A DNA stretch of 64,000 bases, taken from positions 1,426,001 to 1,490,000 of the forward strand of contig JAACJP010000003.1 of assembly GCA_013368375.1 (NCBI GenBank), in the 5' to 3' direction. Shown piece after piece: positions 35,590-46,226 of the stretch; within the stretch, counting starts at the first letter, position 1, and each line of letters begins with the position of its first letter. The DNA is from Tricholomella constricta. Lineage: Eukaryota; Basidiomycota; Agaricomycetes; Agaricales; Lyophyllaceae. The notes under the pieces were generated by a model. That model saw only the letters and a list, made by a program, of their open reading frames with translations, was not told where the DNA came from and made no database searches. The position numbers and the translations under genes were made by a program.

Positions 35590-35842
35590 CGGTTTTTCTA
35601 TCGTGAGGATTCCATCCCCTTGCGGGGATCGACTCCCAGCACACTGCGACGCGCGGAATGCAAGGGAAGCACTGGCAAAACTGAGATTGAGGAGCTCATT
35701 AGAAGACGGATGGAGGAAAGAAAATGGCAACGAGACGGCCTTCACGTACTCTCAGAAAACGGCAAGTGGTGTCTCATTCTCGAGGATAGACCAGATATAC
35801 GTCCGTGATTCGATGCTAAGATTCTGCTCGCCCCACCGGTAA
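35590..35842 (+). pseudogene. Fragment of LINE-type AP endonuclease domain
   Basis: The frame reads GDRLPAHCDARNAREALAKL, then LEDGWRKENGNETAFTYSQ, then SRIDQIYVRDSM, and stops at 35842. This is the pattern of the C-terminal part of the EEP (AP-like) endonuclease of fungal LINE elements: a DRLP motif, DGWR, a FTY strand, and SRIDxIYV. The N-terminal two thirds of the endonuclease and all of the reverse transcriptase are missing, so it is a truncated relic. Confidence 0.65.
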
Positions 35843-35933
35843 CTAAATCGCGTTATGCCTTCCTCTGCTCGTGTCTGGAACATTCGGGGCTGATGAAGTC
35901 TGGGTTTCATTGTATGCAAATACAACGGACCCT

Positions 35934-37470
35934 CTACAAATTATTGAGCCAGTCGTGCGTAAGGAGACTCTTTGCCGTTTGCCTGTCCGAGGGAGCCAAG
36001 CGGAGCAGGGACTGTAAAAATGACAGTGACCCGGAGATATCTTCGATGGCGTAGAGCCGCAGAAGAACCTCGAGAGACTGTACGTCCGCAATCTTGATGC
36101 GGAGTTGGCCTAAAAACGCCATTCAGAGGGATCAAGTGAGCAACTGATTGCAAATAAGCCACCGTTCTCTCTGAAGTACTGCGAATAGTGCTTTCCGGTG
36201 GCGAACGTCTCTGCCCTAATATCCTCTCCGACGACGGGGCCCATGTGACCGAGATGATAGGCTTTTAGGGTGAAGATAGGTCCACCGTGGGGTTTAAAGA
36301 GCCATGAACCGGTCAGTAGCTCGAATACCTTCCGAGAGCAGCCGAAACAGTTAGTGGCAGAAAAGACGGGAGTTGTCCGAGCACCCACCATGCAGCCTAG
36401 GTTCCAGATATCGGCGCTCGAGTCCCAAGGGCAGCCTAAGATGACCTCGGGCGCACGCAGGGCGTATGGCTGAATTGTTTCAGGGTGATGGCCTGTAAAG
36501 GTGGTTGCTGGGAAGAGGGTGAGATGAAGTTTATTTACATGGAAAAGCAGATTCGTGTAAGCTCACCAGTCCCAAAATCCAACAGCTTAACATTAAGACA
36601 GCTCTGGAGGGACAGAGCGGCGTTTACGACAGGGCGAGAGATGACCGGCGGGAATGGGAACTCTCCTGGGAGGATATCGTCAGACTGTGCGTCCACTTCC
36701 AACAGCGTCTTGGGGTCGACCGTGACTTGCACGTTAGATGGTTTGAGGTCTGGCAGAAACCGTGGTGAGTTGGAAGCTGAAATTGTATGGTGAAAATGGG
36801 CGGTATACTGTACCAGTGTGGATGATCTCGCAGTCCTCGTGCAAGAAAGCGAGCGCCGATAAAAGTTGACGCGTGATGCGTTTCACGACATCGACGGGAA
36901 AGCGAGGAAGGCCCAACATTTCCTTGAGGGCGCCAAGGTCGGGGCCAAGAACCTCGTTTACGAGGCAGAGATGGCGACCGTGTATGCTCTCGACGTGAAA
37001 ATGGTCGAGGAGCGTGATGATATGAACGGCGTTTGTAGTCCCATAGCGGATGCGCGACTTGGTGGTGATCTTTTGAAGATGAGCGAGTTCTGACGATACT
37101 GAGAGCTGCGCTATGGTGGCGTGGGCTGATAGGACCTTGATGGCGACCAAGCTGGCGTCCCTACTAGTATATGCAAAGCCCGTAAGCCGAGTACCAAATA
37201 AATAGTGTAATAGGTCGAGCACTCGTACCTGTTGTCGTTCGCGAGCCATACACTAGAGTGTACGCCCCATCCGAGTTTGCGCACCACGGTGTATTTTGAG
37301 CCGAGCGATGTCCCTGGGACTGCTGGGTAGAACCCACCGTTCCTGTCGACTGGAAGGTCGAGAGGCTCCTCGGGCCAACTGTACGGCTTTGACGGGGAAG
37401 CACCAAGAGAGGAGGCGGTACGTGTATGGCGGACACGGCCAAGAGCGCGTTTGAGAGTTGCCAGCGACAT
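35934..37470 (-). CDS. SRPK-like serine/threonine protein kinase
   Basis: CMGC-group kinase of the SR-protein-kinase type common in mushrooms. On the minus strand it reads EEPLDLPVDRNGGFYPAVPG, then LGSKYTVVRKLGWGVHSSVWLA (Gly-rich loop) and ASLVAIKVL (VAIK lysine). Next come LCLVNEVLGPDLGAL, AFLHEDCEIIHT joined to DLKPSNV (catalytic loop, HTDLKPxN), a SRPK-type insert, VKLLDFGT (DFG), YALRAPEVILG (APE), and FELLTGSWLFKPHGG, YHLGHMGPVVGEDI and GKHYSQYFREN. The final exon starts at GQLRIK and ends DWLNNL at 35934. The spacer between the DLKPSN loop and DFG (about 35 residues) is the usual SRPK insert position but short. The start at 37470 (MSLATLKRALG) is preferred; 37569 is in frame upstream. 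Confidence 0.85.
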
Positions 37471-38800
37471 GGCGGAGGAGAACAAGGCGAGGACAACGGT
37501 CTGAATTGCGACGCGCCGCCGAGCGCTGAGCGCTGAGCACCGACTGTCACCTTGGTGGTGGCGAGCCAATAATTAAGTAAGTATTATATTATTATGTATA
37601 AACCGTTAGCGACGTCACTGAACCGAGTGTACAGCCACAAGACGGAGGTTGCTCGGAGGTCATGCCGCTCGGGCCGAACTCACTTGGACTGTAACCACCA
37701 CCATCTCTCCCCATCCACTCTTGATGTGCCAGCTTTCGACGTGGGTCGTTTGTAATAATGCAGCTATCTACTAGCCGCTGACCTGATCTCCAGCGAAGGC
37801 ACCCACCATGGCTGTGGCCACTACATTGTGGTCCGTCGGTTGCTTTCCTTCTTCCGCGATTAGATCGCTCACTCAGCACAGACCCGTACTGTCGCGAAGC
37901 GCGATTGTGGAACTAAATACTGCATGAACTCCCGGCTGCACATGGAGAACTGCCCCCATTGCCCCCATTGTCTACGAGTGAGTGATAGGCGCCTATACAA
38001 TTATCGCCATATCGCCTCAGATCATATCTCAACTGATCGATGCCTGCAGTATTACGGCCCCGACTACGAACAGAAGATTACAAAGGAGACAAGGGCTTAC
38101 TGCACCGACTGCGAATACTGGTTCAAAGGCCCCGGTTCGATTCCACGTAAATGACCATCACTTGCGGCGCCACCGACCAACGCCCAACTGCGCCCACATC
38201 GATATCCTGCACGGCTACTATTTCGTCTACGCTACCCTTTCGACTCCCGTTGTCAGCCATTGCTATCGCGCTTTCTCGCACTTCTTATCCTTTAATCGTC
38301 TACATCTATCACCACGCATCGTTTCTATATCTAGTCATGTTGTACTTCCATAATCATGCCAATGTACCCAGGTATTTACTTACTACTATTCTACATGTAC
38401 AAACACACGAAAAATTACCTACCTCCTGCCCGGATGCTGATCAGCGCTTCAGCACCCGAAGCAAGATAATTCTGGCGCGTAAACGCGTTATCCTGATCTA
38501 TTCGTTCCTTAAATTTACTTTTACGTCATGATCGCCATCTGATTTTTCGATGTTTTTGTTACTATGTAGATAACGCTTTAGGCGACAGGGGTACGGACAG
38601 AACGGAGACGGTGAATGTCATTGTTTAGGAGACTAGCTATATCCTTACGCGTGGAAATAATATCCCTTCCGGCCTACCAGTGCTTGACCTGCAATTGTGG
38701 TTATCAACCCCGTTGAGCCCTTTGTATTTAAAAAAATGCTTTTAAGTCAGGAACGAAGATATGTATATGACATTGACAATGGCTTTGTGGTGCGATACTG
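37471..38800. other. Intergenic up to the retrotransposon cluster
   Basis: No gene was recognised. The short frames around 37924-38531 show no motif. The right edge at 38800/38801 is the host-element junction of Ngaro-like copy 1. Confidence 0.4.
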
Positions 38801-40363
38801 TCCGTGATGCGCGGGTTGCGCCACGGCTTTTGGCCTTTCGACGAGGGGGAGTGGAAGAGTGAAGCAGAAGAATTTGCTGGCAACTACTCCGTCGAGGACT
38901 GCGATCTCGACGCCATTCGAGCTTTTCGCGATAAGGAGTTGAAGGCAGGGCGTTGGTCTGACGCTCTCCCTGACGCCACACTCCTCCCGGGCATGAAAAT
39001 GTCTCCTATGTTCGTCGTATGGCAAAAGGGAAAAGGTCGTGTCATTACGGACCACAGCGGTTCGGGAATCAATGACGGCATCCCCAAGGAGGCGGGGAAA
39101 GTCCGTTATGATGACATGCACTCTTTCGGAACTACACTCCGCGACGCTCGGCGACTCTATCCCGGGAAGCGTTTCGTCACTTGGAAATCCGACGTGGCGT
39201 CGGCGTTTCTCAACCTCCCCGCGCATCCAATATGGCAACTTCATCAAGTGGTGACTGTCGACGGGCGGCTGCACATCGTGCGCCGGCTCGTTTTCGGGAA
39301 TCGGGCTTCCCCTCGCTGCTGGTGCGCTGTCTCCGGTCTGCTGTGCTGGCTGGGTGTTCGAAAACTGCGCATCGTTGGCCTGCACGTTTATATGGATGAT
39401 TTCTTTTGCTGGGATCTCGAGGGCAACCTCCTCTGGTTCCATGGGAAGTTTCGGCCACGCAAACAGGTTCAACTCCTCCTTCTCTGGGACGCGATTGGGT
39501 GCCCATGGGAGGACAAGAAACAAGAGCATGGCGATGTTCTGAAAGTCATCGGGTTTTGGGTGGACGCCAACCTCGGTACTTTCTCTTTGGCGCCGGACAC
39601 CGTCACCGACATCGTTGAGCGCGTCGAGGAGTTCCTCGGCTCGGCTCGGCGCCACCCCCCTTTGCGGTCCTGGCAGCGGCTCGCAGGCCATCTCAACTGG
39701 CTTTTGAACGTCTTGCCTTGGGGCCGTCCGGCGCTTACTGAATTGTACCGCAAGATGAGTGGGAAGTTTCTTTCCTCTCGTGGTATTCCTCTCAATGCCG
39801 CCGTTGTGGCGGACCTTACGTGGCTCAAGGATGTAATACCTGCCGCCATCGGCGTTCGTTTCATCGACGAAGGGTTGTGGCAGATTGCGGACGCGGATAT
39901 GGTCGTCTGGACGGACGCGAGCACCTCTAAAGGCCTCGGGTTCGTCTACAGCAACAGGGGTTTTTGCTACGCGCTGCAGCCCTGTCCTCCGGCGGTTAAA
40001 ATCGACATTTTCTTCCTCGAACTTGTCGCTATTCTGTCAGCTCTCCATCACGTCGCCACCCTCGCCTGCCCACCTCGCCGTCTCTTGGTTTGGACGGATA
40101 GTCTGAACTCCGTTGGGGCTTTGAACGCGTTGCGCGTCTCTGAGTCCTTGCATAACGCCCCCCTTCTTGCGATCGCTGAGATTGCTCTTCGCACGAGCAT
40201 CGATATTCGGGTTTGCCATATTCCGGGTGACGAGAACGTTCGTGCAGATCTCCTCTCTCGCTTGATGCTGGAGGAGTATCGCCGTAAATTTCCGGCTGAC
40301 CGCGTCCGCACTTTCTCCCCTCCCCGGGAGCTCTTACCGGCGCGATGGAGGGAGTGCTTTTGA
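38801..40363 (+). pseudogene. RT-RNase H, 5'-truncated (copy 1)
   Basis: The frame is open from the truncation point. RT motifs include KGKGRVITDHSGSGIND, VTWKSDVASAFLNLP (first catalytic Asp), GNRASPRCW and VYMDDFF (YMDD box at about 39388). The RNase H part has VVWTDASTSKGLGFVY, FFLELVAILSALHHV, LLVWTDSLNSVGAL and GDENVRADLLSR (D-E-D-D pattern). The first roughly 30 residues of the 551-codon MGSH frame seen in copies 2 and 3 are missing, together with the frame upstream of it. Its end overlaps the recombinase start by 19 bases. Confidence 0.85.
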
Positions 40364-41352
40364 GCGCTCTGGGCGGGTCGAGCGTGCAGCGTTCGACTCG
40401 CCCCCCGGTGGATTTGGATGATCTGGATTTGTACGCAATGCACCTTCAGGTTAACGCCATTGAGAAGTCCACCGCGCTCGGGTACGCCACCGGGGCGCGC
40501 GATTATATCAACTTTTGTCTAAATGCTAAGCTGCCTTTGGACCCCACTCCCCTCACCCTCTCCCGGTACATCGCTTTCACCTCACGTCACATCGCCTCCG
40601 GCCCTAAGTATCTTTCTGGGGCTCGTCATTATCTTCGCGATGTCTTCCCGGATTTCGACGCCAACCGCTCGCATCCTCTCGTCCAAGCGACGATCCGCGG
40701 TTCGAAGAAAATTAGGGCGGACCCCGTTCGTCGCAAGCTCCCACTGCGTGTCGTTCATTTGGTCTCTTTCCTCCAGCTGGCCCGGGTCTCTGGCTCTTAC
40801 GACGACTTCTTGTTCGCCGTCATCCTTTCCTGCTGCTTTTACGGTTGCCACCGTTCTGGGGAATTGATTCAGCGGGATGGGAAGTCCCTTTTTGATTGGC
40901 GGAAGGTCATTCGTCGCTCCTCGCTGACGTTCGTCGCCGGCCGCGCGCAGTATCATCTGCCGTATCACAAGTCGGACCCGTTTTACCGTGGGACGGATAT
41001 CCTCTTCACCGCTCAAGATTCCGCGGACCCCGTGTCCCTGCTTCGGGAATACGCTGTCCGTCGGGATCAGGTTCACGGGAGCCGGCCCGCCCTTTTTCTG
41101 CGTGAAGACGGGTCGCACCCCACCCGGTCTTGGTTTGACCGACGGTTCTTCTCCCTGCTCGGTCGGGATTTCGGCGGGCATTCGCCGCGCGCTGGCGGCG
41201 CCACCTTCTATGCCAGCCTGGGGCTGTCTGAGGACGTGATACAGGCGTTGGGTCGCTGGTCTTCGGCGGCGTGGAAGATTTACATCCGGGACAATCCCAC
41301 TGTGCGCGCCGAACAGCAGCTCGCCTCTCTCAGGCGCCGCCCTCCCTCCTAG
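40345..41352 (+). CDS. Tyrosine recombinase (copy 1)
   Basis: Intact 335-codon integrase of the DIRS/Ngaro class, which joins a circular DNA intermediate to the target. The catalytic pattern is Arg170 in CHRSGEL, a likely Lys in YHKS (209), His279-x-x-Arg282 in HSPRAGG, Trp305 in GRWSS and the nucleophile Tyr313 in KIYIR. The N-terminal SAM-like part (residues 25-130) is typical. The start ATG lies inside the RT stop region, so expression probably depends on reinitiation or a frameshift from the RT frame. Confidence 0.87.
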   Translation: MEGVLLSALGGSSVQRSTRPPVDLDDLDLYAMHLQVNAIEKSTALGYATGARDYINFCLNAKLPLDPTPLTLSRYIAFTSRHIASGPKYLSGARHYLRDVFPDFDANRSHPLVQATIRGSKKIRADPVRRKLPLRVVHLVSFLQLARVSGSYDDFLFAVILSCCFYGCHRSGELIQRDGKSLFDWRKVIRRSSLTFVAGRAQYHLPYHKSDPFYRGTDILFTAQDSADPVSLLREYAVRRDQVHGSRPALFLREDGSHPTRSWFDRRFFSLLGRDFGGHSPRAGGATFYASLGLSEDVIQALGRWSSAAWKIYIRDNPTVRAEQQLASLRRRPPS

Positions 41353-41359
41353 TTTGCAG

Positions 41360-41741
41360 AAATGGGCCTGTAATCACTGGAGAACCGGAAAGAGGGTGAG
41401 CTGGAGCGCAGCTAGCAGAAATGCACGGAGTGCGTACCTGGGCTGGGACGTCAAAGACTGAGGAGAAAAGAGGCGGAGCCCCCCAGCCCAGGATTTATAT
41501 ATACAGGCCCGGTCCCCCTGAAAAACTTCCTCGTGCACCGCATCTGCTAAACGATAGCGCGGTGCGGAGGTTCAGAGGGGAGCGAGACTGAATGAAAAGG
41601 CGGGGGTTCGAACTCAGCGCGCGTGATCCAAGTGATCCGCACCGAGGGCGAAGGCGCCAAGACACGTGGAGGGGGTCTGGAAGCGGGCGCAGAGGCCTGC
41701 GAAATTACTCCTTACCCCTGGAACCCGTAGTTACGACGACC
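41360..41741 (-). repeat. Terminal repeat A, truncated (copy 2, 3' side)
   Basis: Identical by eye to 46760-47141, offset 5400. The last 219 bases of A are missing where copy 1 is joined. It keeps the TATA-like box (41493-41503) and the GGTTCGAACTC motif (41605-41615). Confidence 0.8.
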
Positions 41742-41987
41742 TCTGCGTGAGCTGCTTCAGAGGCGGGCCGGGGCAGGGGAGCAGAGGGAGTGAGGGAGCG
41801 AAAGTCCGGGGGTCGGTGGACACGGACACGAGAATAGCGGAAACCGGAGGTCCGCCGAAACGGGCCCCCCCAAATAAATTGACTGATGAGGAGCGAGATG
41901 GCTAATGTCACGGAAAGGCGAAAGTGTTGATGACGGGGTGGATGGTGGTGCAAAGGGATGAAAAGCGAGGAGCTCAGGGAAAACAAA
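41742..41987 (-). repeat. Repeat B (copy 2)
   Basis: 246 bases directly after the recombinase stop, identical by eye to 47142-47387. It is followed on the minus strand by repeat A, the B-A order known from split-direct-repeat (Ngaro/PAT) elements. Confidence 0.75.
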
Positions 41988-42995
41988 CTAGGAGGGAGGG
42001 CGGCGCCTGAGAGAGGCGAGCTGCTGTTCGGCGCGCACAGTGGGATTGTCCCGGATGTAAATCTTCCACGCCGCCGAAGACCAGCGACCCAACGCCTGTA
42101 TCACGTCCTCAGACAGCCCCAGGCTGGCATAGAAGGTGGCGCCGCCAGCGCGCGGCGAATGCCCGCCGAAATCCCGACCGAGCAGGGAGAAGAACCGTCG
42201 GTCAAACCAAGACCGGGTGGGGTGCGACCCGTCTTCACGCAGAAAAAGGGCGGGCCGGCTCCCGTGAACCTGATCCCGACGGACAGCGTATTCCCGAAGC
42301 AGGGACACGGGGTCCGCGGAATCTTGAGCGGTGAAGAGGATATCCGTCCCACGGTAAAACGGGTCCGACTTGTGATACGGCAGATGATACTGCGCGCGGC
42401 CGGCGACGAACGTCAGCGAGGAGCGACGAATGACCTTCCGCCAATCAAAAAGGGACTTCCCATCCCGCTGAATCAATTCCCCAGAACGGTGGCAACCGTA
42501 AAAGCAGCAGGAAAGGATGACGGCGAACAAGAAGTCGTCGTAAGAGCCAGAGACCCGGGCCAGCTGGAGGAAAGAGACCAAATGAACGACACGCAGTGGG
42601 AGCTTGCGACGAACGGGGTCCGCCCTAATTTTCTTCGAACCGCGGATCGTCGCTTGGACGAGAGGATGCGAGCGGTTGGCGTCGAAATCCGGGAAGACAT
42701 CGCGAAGATAATGACGAGCCCCAGAAAGATACTTAGGGCCGGAGGCGATGTGACGTGAGGTGAAAGCGATGTACCGGGAGAGGGTGAGGGGAGTGGGGTC
42801 CAAAGGCAGCTTAGCATTTAGACAAAAGTTGATATAATCGCGCGCCCCGGTGGCGTACCCGAGCGCGGTGGACTTCTCAATGGCGTTAACCTGAAGGTGC
42901 ATTGCGTACAAATCCAGATCATCCAAATCCACCGGGGGGCGAGTCGAACGCTGCACGCTCGACCCGCCCAGAGCGCTCAAAAGCACTCCCTCCAT
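41988..42995 (-). CDS. Tyrosine recombinase (copy 2)
   Basis: Same 335 residues as copy 1, with Arg170, His279/Arg282, Trp305 and Tyr313 all present. It overlaps the end of the RT frame by 19 bases. Relative to RT its frame is -1 (or +2). Long open frames on the opposite strand here are shadows caused by the high GC of the gene. Confidence 0.87.
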   Translation of the reverse strand: MEGVLLSALGGSSVQRSTRPPVDLDDLDLYAMHLQVNAIEKSTALGYATGARDYINFCLNAKLPLDPTPLTLSRYIAFTSRHIASGPKYLSGARHYLRDVFPDFDANRSHPLVQATIRGSKKIRADPVRRKLPLRVVHLVSFLQLARVSGSYDDFLFAVILSCCFYGCHRSGELIQRDGKSLFDWRKVIRRSSLTFVAGRAQYHLPYHKSDPFYRGTDILFTAQDSADPVSLLREYAVRRDQVHGSRPALFLREDGSHPTRSWFDRRFFSLLGRDFGGHSPRAGGATFYASLGLSEDVIQALGRWSSAAWKIYIRDNPTVRAEQQLASLRRRPPS

Positions 42996-44629
42996 CGCGC
43001 CGGTAAGAGCTCCCGGGGAGGGGAGAAAGTGCGGACGCGGTCAGCCGGAAATTTACGGCGATACTCCTCCAGCATCAAGCGAGAGAGGAGATCTGCACGA
43101 ACGTTCTCGTCACCCGGAATATGGCAAACCCGAATATCGATGCTCGTGCGAAGAGCAATCTCAGCGATCGCAAGAAGGGGGGCGTTATGCAAGGACTCAG
43201 AGACGCGCAACGCGTTCAAGGCCCCAACGGAGTTCAGACTATCCGTCCAAACCAAGAGACGGCGAGGTGGGCAGGCGAGGGTGGCGACGTGATGGAGAGC
43301 TGACAGAATAGCGACAAGTTCGAGGAAGAAAATGTCGATTTTAACCGCTGGAGGACAGGGCTGCAGCGCGTAGCAAAAACCCCTGTTGCTGTAGACGAAC
43401 CCGAGGCCTTTAGAGGTGCTCGCGTCCGTCCAGACGACCATATCCGCGTCCGCAATCTGCCACAACCCTTCGTCGATGAAACGAACGCCGATGGCGGCAG
43501 GTATTACATCCTTGAGCCACGTAAGGTCCGCCACAACGGCGGCATTGAGAGGAATACCACGAGAGGAAAGAAACTTCCCACTCATCTTGCGGTACAATTC
43601 AGTAAGCGCCGGACGGCCCCAAGGCAAGACGTTCAAAAGCCAGTTGAGATGGCCTGCGAGCCGCTGCCAGGACCGCAAAGGGGGGTGGCGCCGAGCCGAG
43701 CCGAGGAACTCCTCGACGCGCTCAACGATGTCGGTGACGGTGTCCGGCGCCAAAGAGAAAGTACCGAGGTTGGCGTCCACCCAAAACCCGATGACTTTCA
43801 GAACATCGCCATGCTCTTGTTTCTTGTCCTCCCATGGGCACCCAATCGCGTCCCAGAGAAGGAGGAGTTGAACCTGTTTGCGTGGCCGAAACTTCCCATG
43901 GAACCAGAGGAGGTTGCCCTCGAGATCCCAGCAAAAGAAATCATCCATATAAACGTGCAGGCCAACGATGCGCAGTTTTCGAACACCCAGCCAGCACAGC
44001 AGACCGGAGACAGCGCACCAGCAGCGAGGGGAAGCCCGATTCCCGAAAACGAGCCGGCGCACGATGTGCAGCCGCCCGTCGACAGTCACCACTTGATGAA
44101 GTTGCCATATTGGATGCGCGGGGAGGTTGAGAAACGCCGACGCCACGTCGGATTTCCAAGTGACGAAACGCTTCCCGGGATAGAGTCGCCGAGCGTCGCG
44201 GAGTGTAGTTCCGAAAGAGTGCATGTCATCATAACGGACTTTCCCCGCCTCCTTGGGGATGCCGTCATTGATTCCCGAACCGCTGTGGTCCGTAATGACA
44301 CGACCTTTTCCCTTTTGCCATACGACGAACATAGGAGACATTTTCATGCCCGGGAGGAGTGTGGCGTCAGGGAGAGCGTCAGACCAACGCCCTGCCTTCA
44401 ACTCCTTATCGCGAAAAGCTCGAATGGCGTCGAGATCGCAGTCCTCGACGGAGTAGTTGCCAGCAAATTCTTCTGCTTCACTCTTCCACTCCCCCTCGTC
44501 GAAAGGCCAAAAGCCGTGGCGCAACCCGCGCATCACGGACTCGACGAAAGGAGGATTTGGGTGATCGTGCAGCATAGACTCGAATTTATCGACGTCGAAC
44601 GGGGTGTCAACCCGAACGTGAGAGCCCAT
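42977..44629 (-). CDS. Reverse transcriptase-RNase H (copy 2)
   Basis: DIRS-type RT-RNase H. From the in-frame ATG (MGSHVRVDTPFDVDKFESML) it has 551 codons. RT motifs are KGKGRVITDHSG, TWKSDVASAFLN and VYMDDFF (near 43952). RNase H motifs are WTDAST, ELVAILSAL, WTDSLN and NVRADLLSR. The recombinase follows directly, and no Dam-like methyltransferase domain is visible, which favours Ngaro over DIRS or PAT. Protein-like sequence continues upstream of the ATG (PLDAPRFRRGYVW, LPSPPPHL), and the frame stays open to 46447 under the whole gag gene. The true start is therefore uncertain and may be a +1 shift out of gag. Confidence 0.83.
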   Translation of the reverse strand: MGSHVRVDTPFDVDKFESMLHDHPNPPFVESVMRGLRHGFWPFDEGEWKSEAEEFAGNYSVEDCDLDAIRAFRDKELKAGRWSDALPDATLLPGMKMSPMFVVWQKGKGRVITDHSGSGINDGIPKEAGKVRYDDMHSFGTTLRDARRLYPGKRFVTWKSDVASAFLNLPAHPIWQLHQVVTVDGRLHIVRRLVFGNRASPRCWCAVSGLLCWLGVRKLRIVGLHVYMDDFFCWDLEGNLLWFHGKFRPRKQVQLLLLWDAIGCPWEDKKQEHGDVLKVIGFWVDANLGTFSLAPDTVTDIVERVEEFLGSARRHPPLRSWQRLAGHLNWLLNVLPWGRPALTELYRKMSGKFLSSRGIPLNAAVVADLTWLKDVIPAAIGVRFIDEGLWQIADADMVVWTDASTSKGLGFVYSNRGFCYALQPCPPAVKIDIFFLELVAILSALHHVATLACPPRRLLVWTDSLNSVGALNALRVSESLHNAPLLAIAEIALRTSIDIRVCHIPGDENVRADLLSRLMLEEYRRKFPADRVRTFSPPRELLPARWRECF

Positions 44630-44822
44630 GGCGCGGAGGGAGTTAAGAATCGCTGGATCGTTTAGAAGATGAGGAGGGGGTGAAGGAAGTGGAGGGGCGG
44701 TCTCAGTATAGAGAGCCGCTGGTGAAATGTTCTCGGAGAAAGGGGAGAGGGGGTCGCTCCAGACATAACCGCGGCGGAAACGGGGAGCGTCCAGAGGAAC
44801 AGGGTCCGCCTTACGTTTCCCT

Positions 44823-46226
44823 TCAAGACGCTGGGGCCCGGCCAGAGCCCGCGCCACCCGATCCCCCACCACGTCCGACTCCGGCAGAACGTCGAGCCTG
44901 GAGGAGGATGAGGCACGTTCCTTCGTCTTTGGCTCTATGTTTACCCCCACACTCGCTGCAGGAACCGTGCATACGACCACCCGCGCAGGGAGTCTCTTCG
45001 CAGAAACCGAGATTCCAATTTTGGCACGGTACGTTTTTTCTCTTAGGGCTTGTAGAAGTCCCCGAACCAGTCCCTGCAGTCGCCTTGCGTTTGCTAGAAG
45101 GAACCGACGAAGCTGGCCCCCTGAAGATTTGGGCGAAGAGTGGGGTCTGGAGCTCGACACGATCGTCGAGGCGGAAGGGTAACTTTGCGTACCGATCCCG
45201 AGCATCGATGTCAAATTGAATCGCCACCATGGGGTTTGGCGAGGCACGAAACAGCTCGATAACCACCTTTCGATATCCTTCCAACTCCCGGACACGATGT
45301 ATATACACGAGCCCAACAGCCTTTGACCAAGTTTCGAAGACGCGGCACCAATCAGCCTCTGTCCTGACCCCTCGTTTAGCCGATGCTTGATCTCGTCGTA
45401 CAAGGGCGTAACCGCCGGGAAGCTCGCTCTGTTCGTCATTGGGATCGTATCCGCGATCCATGGTGGCGTACAACTTCTCGAAGTCGACGAAATGATCCTG
45501 TACGATAGAGCGCCACATGGTTCGAGATATGGGGTCGGGAAGCGGCTGCGTTTGTAGTACATTGACCACGGCGTCGATGACTTTATCCGTAGTATATACC
45601 CGACGAAGCTTCCAGGTTTCGTCGAGATGGGGATCACCGAGCGAGGCCGCCAAACTCCCAAGGTGAGGAGCGGCAGCAAGGACGGAGGGCGGGAGAAGTG
45701 GCTCCGGCCCCCGGGAAACACCCAGCAATTCAGCGAGGACATCCGAATCGAGAATTCCCCCGCTAAAACCTCCCGGGAGGTCAGCTTGAAGGCGCCCAAC
45801 TTTAGCTTGCAGGATCGCCCACCCCGCTGCATCGACGGCTCGCAGGCGGGCGGCTTCGAGGCGTCGCCTCTTGGCGTCCTCAAGATTGGCTCGCTCAGCC
45901 CTAAAGGCAGCAAGCTCATCATCGGGCAGGTCAGGCGTAGGTTCGCGGGACAGATTGCCGTCCGTCCCACCGTCAGCCTCTCCGGACCGCGCGGCTGTCG
46001 CTTGCCTTCTCTGCTCCAAGCGTTGCTCCAACAACTCTGCATAGTCTTTCCCCTCTTCCAAGGAGGCTCCTTCGGCAACCAGCTTGTGGACGAAGTCATT
46101 GGCGGCCAATCGTCCTTCCAGAACGTCTTCAACAACCTGCTCGAACTTGGCCGCACGAACCCGTACGGCTTCCGGGTCAGCGCCAGCGAGAGGGAGAGGG
46201 ACGGGAAGCCGAGCATCTTCAGACAT
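44823..46226 (-). CDS. Gag-like protein (copy 2)
   Basis: 467 codons beginning MSEDARLPVPLPLAGADPE. The N-terminal third is charged and helical (REPTPDLPDDELAAFRAERA, then KRRRLEAARL). The middle part is globular (TWKLRRVYTTDKVIDAVVN, WRSIVQDHFVDFEKLYATM, WCRVFETWSKAVGLVYIHR). A Ser/Lys linker leads to a Cys/His cluster (CQNWNLGFCEETPC, then MHGSCSECGGKHRAKDEGTC), a CCCH/CCHC-like nucleic-acid-binding end. It is the presumed structural protein packaging the element RNA. The RT frame overlaps its whole length in the +1 register. Confidence 0.75.
   Translation of the reverse strand: MSEDARLPVPLPLAGADPEAVRVRAAKFEQVVEDVLEGRLAANDFVHKLVAEGASLEEGKDYAELLEQRLEQRRQATAARSGEADGGTDGNLSREPTPDLPDDELAAFRAERANLEDAKRRRLEAARLRAVDAAGWAILQAKVGRLQADLPGGFSGGILDSDVLAELLGVSRGPEPLLPPSVLAAAPHLGSLAASLGDPHLDETWKLRRVYTTDKVIDAVVNVLQTQPLPDPISRTMWRSIVQDHFVDFEKLYATMDRGYDPNDEQSELPGGYALVRRDQASAKRGVRTEADWCRVFETWSKAVGLVYIHRVRELEGYRKVVIELFRASPNPMVAIQFDIDARDRYAKLPFRLDDRVELQTPLFAQIFRGPASSVPSSKRKATAGTGSGTSTSPKRKNVPCQNWNLGFCEETPCAGGRMHGSCSECGGKHRAKDEGTCLILLQARRSAGVGRGGGSGGAGSGRAPAS

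Larger units (their letters stand above)
38801..41359 (+). mobile_element. Ngaro-like tyrosine-recombinase retrotransposon, copy 1 (inverted, 5'-truncated)
   Basis: Matches the minus-strand copies 2 and 3 base for base, as far as can be seen, from TCCGTGATGCG at 38801 to TAGTTTG at 41359. It starts in the middle of the RT frame, so gag, repeat A and the RT N-terminus are missing. It ends four bases after the recombinase stop, where it joins the truncated repeat A of copy 2. Its recombinase gene is tail-to-tail with that of copy 2. Confidence 0.85.

Noticed and set aside
34964..35590. First part of the 292-codon + frame ending in the endonuclease fragment
   Set aside because: It runs in another register through the gag-like ORF; only the last third matches a known protein pattern.
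41958..42758. 266-codon + strand frame opposite the copy 2 recombinase (also at 47358-48158, and the related 40582-41181 frame)
   Set aside because: It is the antisense of the recombinase gene in a GC-rich region with few stops; it shows no domain and varies only with the sense gene.
43649..44665. 338-codon + strand frame opposite RT (also 49049-50065 and 38747-39691)
   Set aside because: Antisense shadow of the reverse transcriptase; no recognisable motif.
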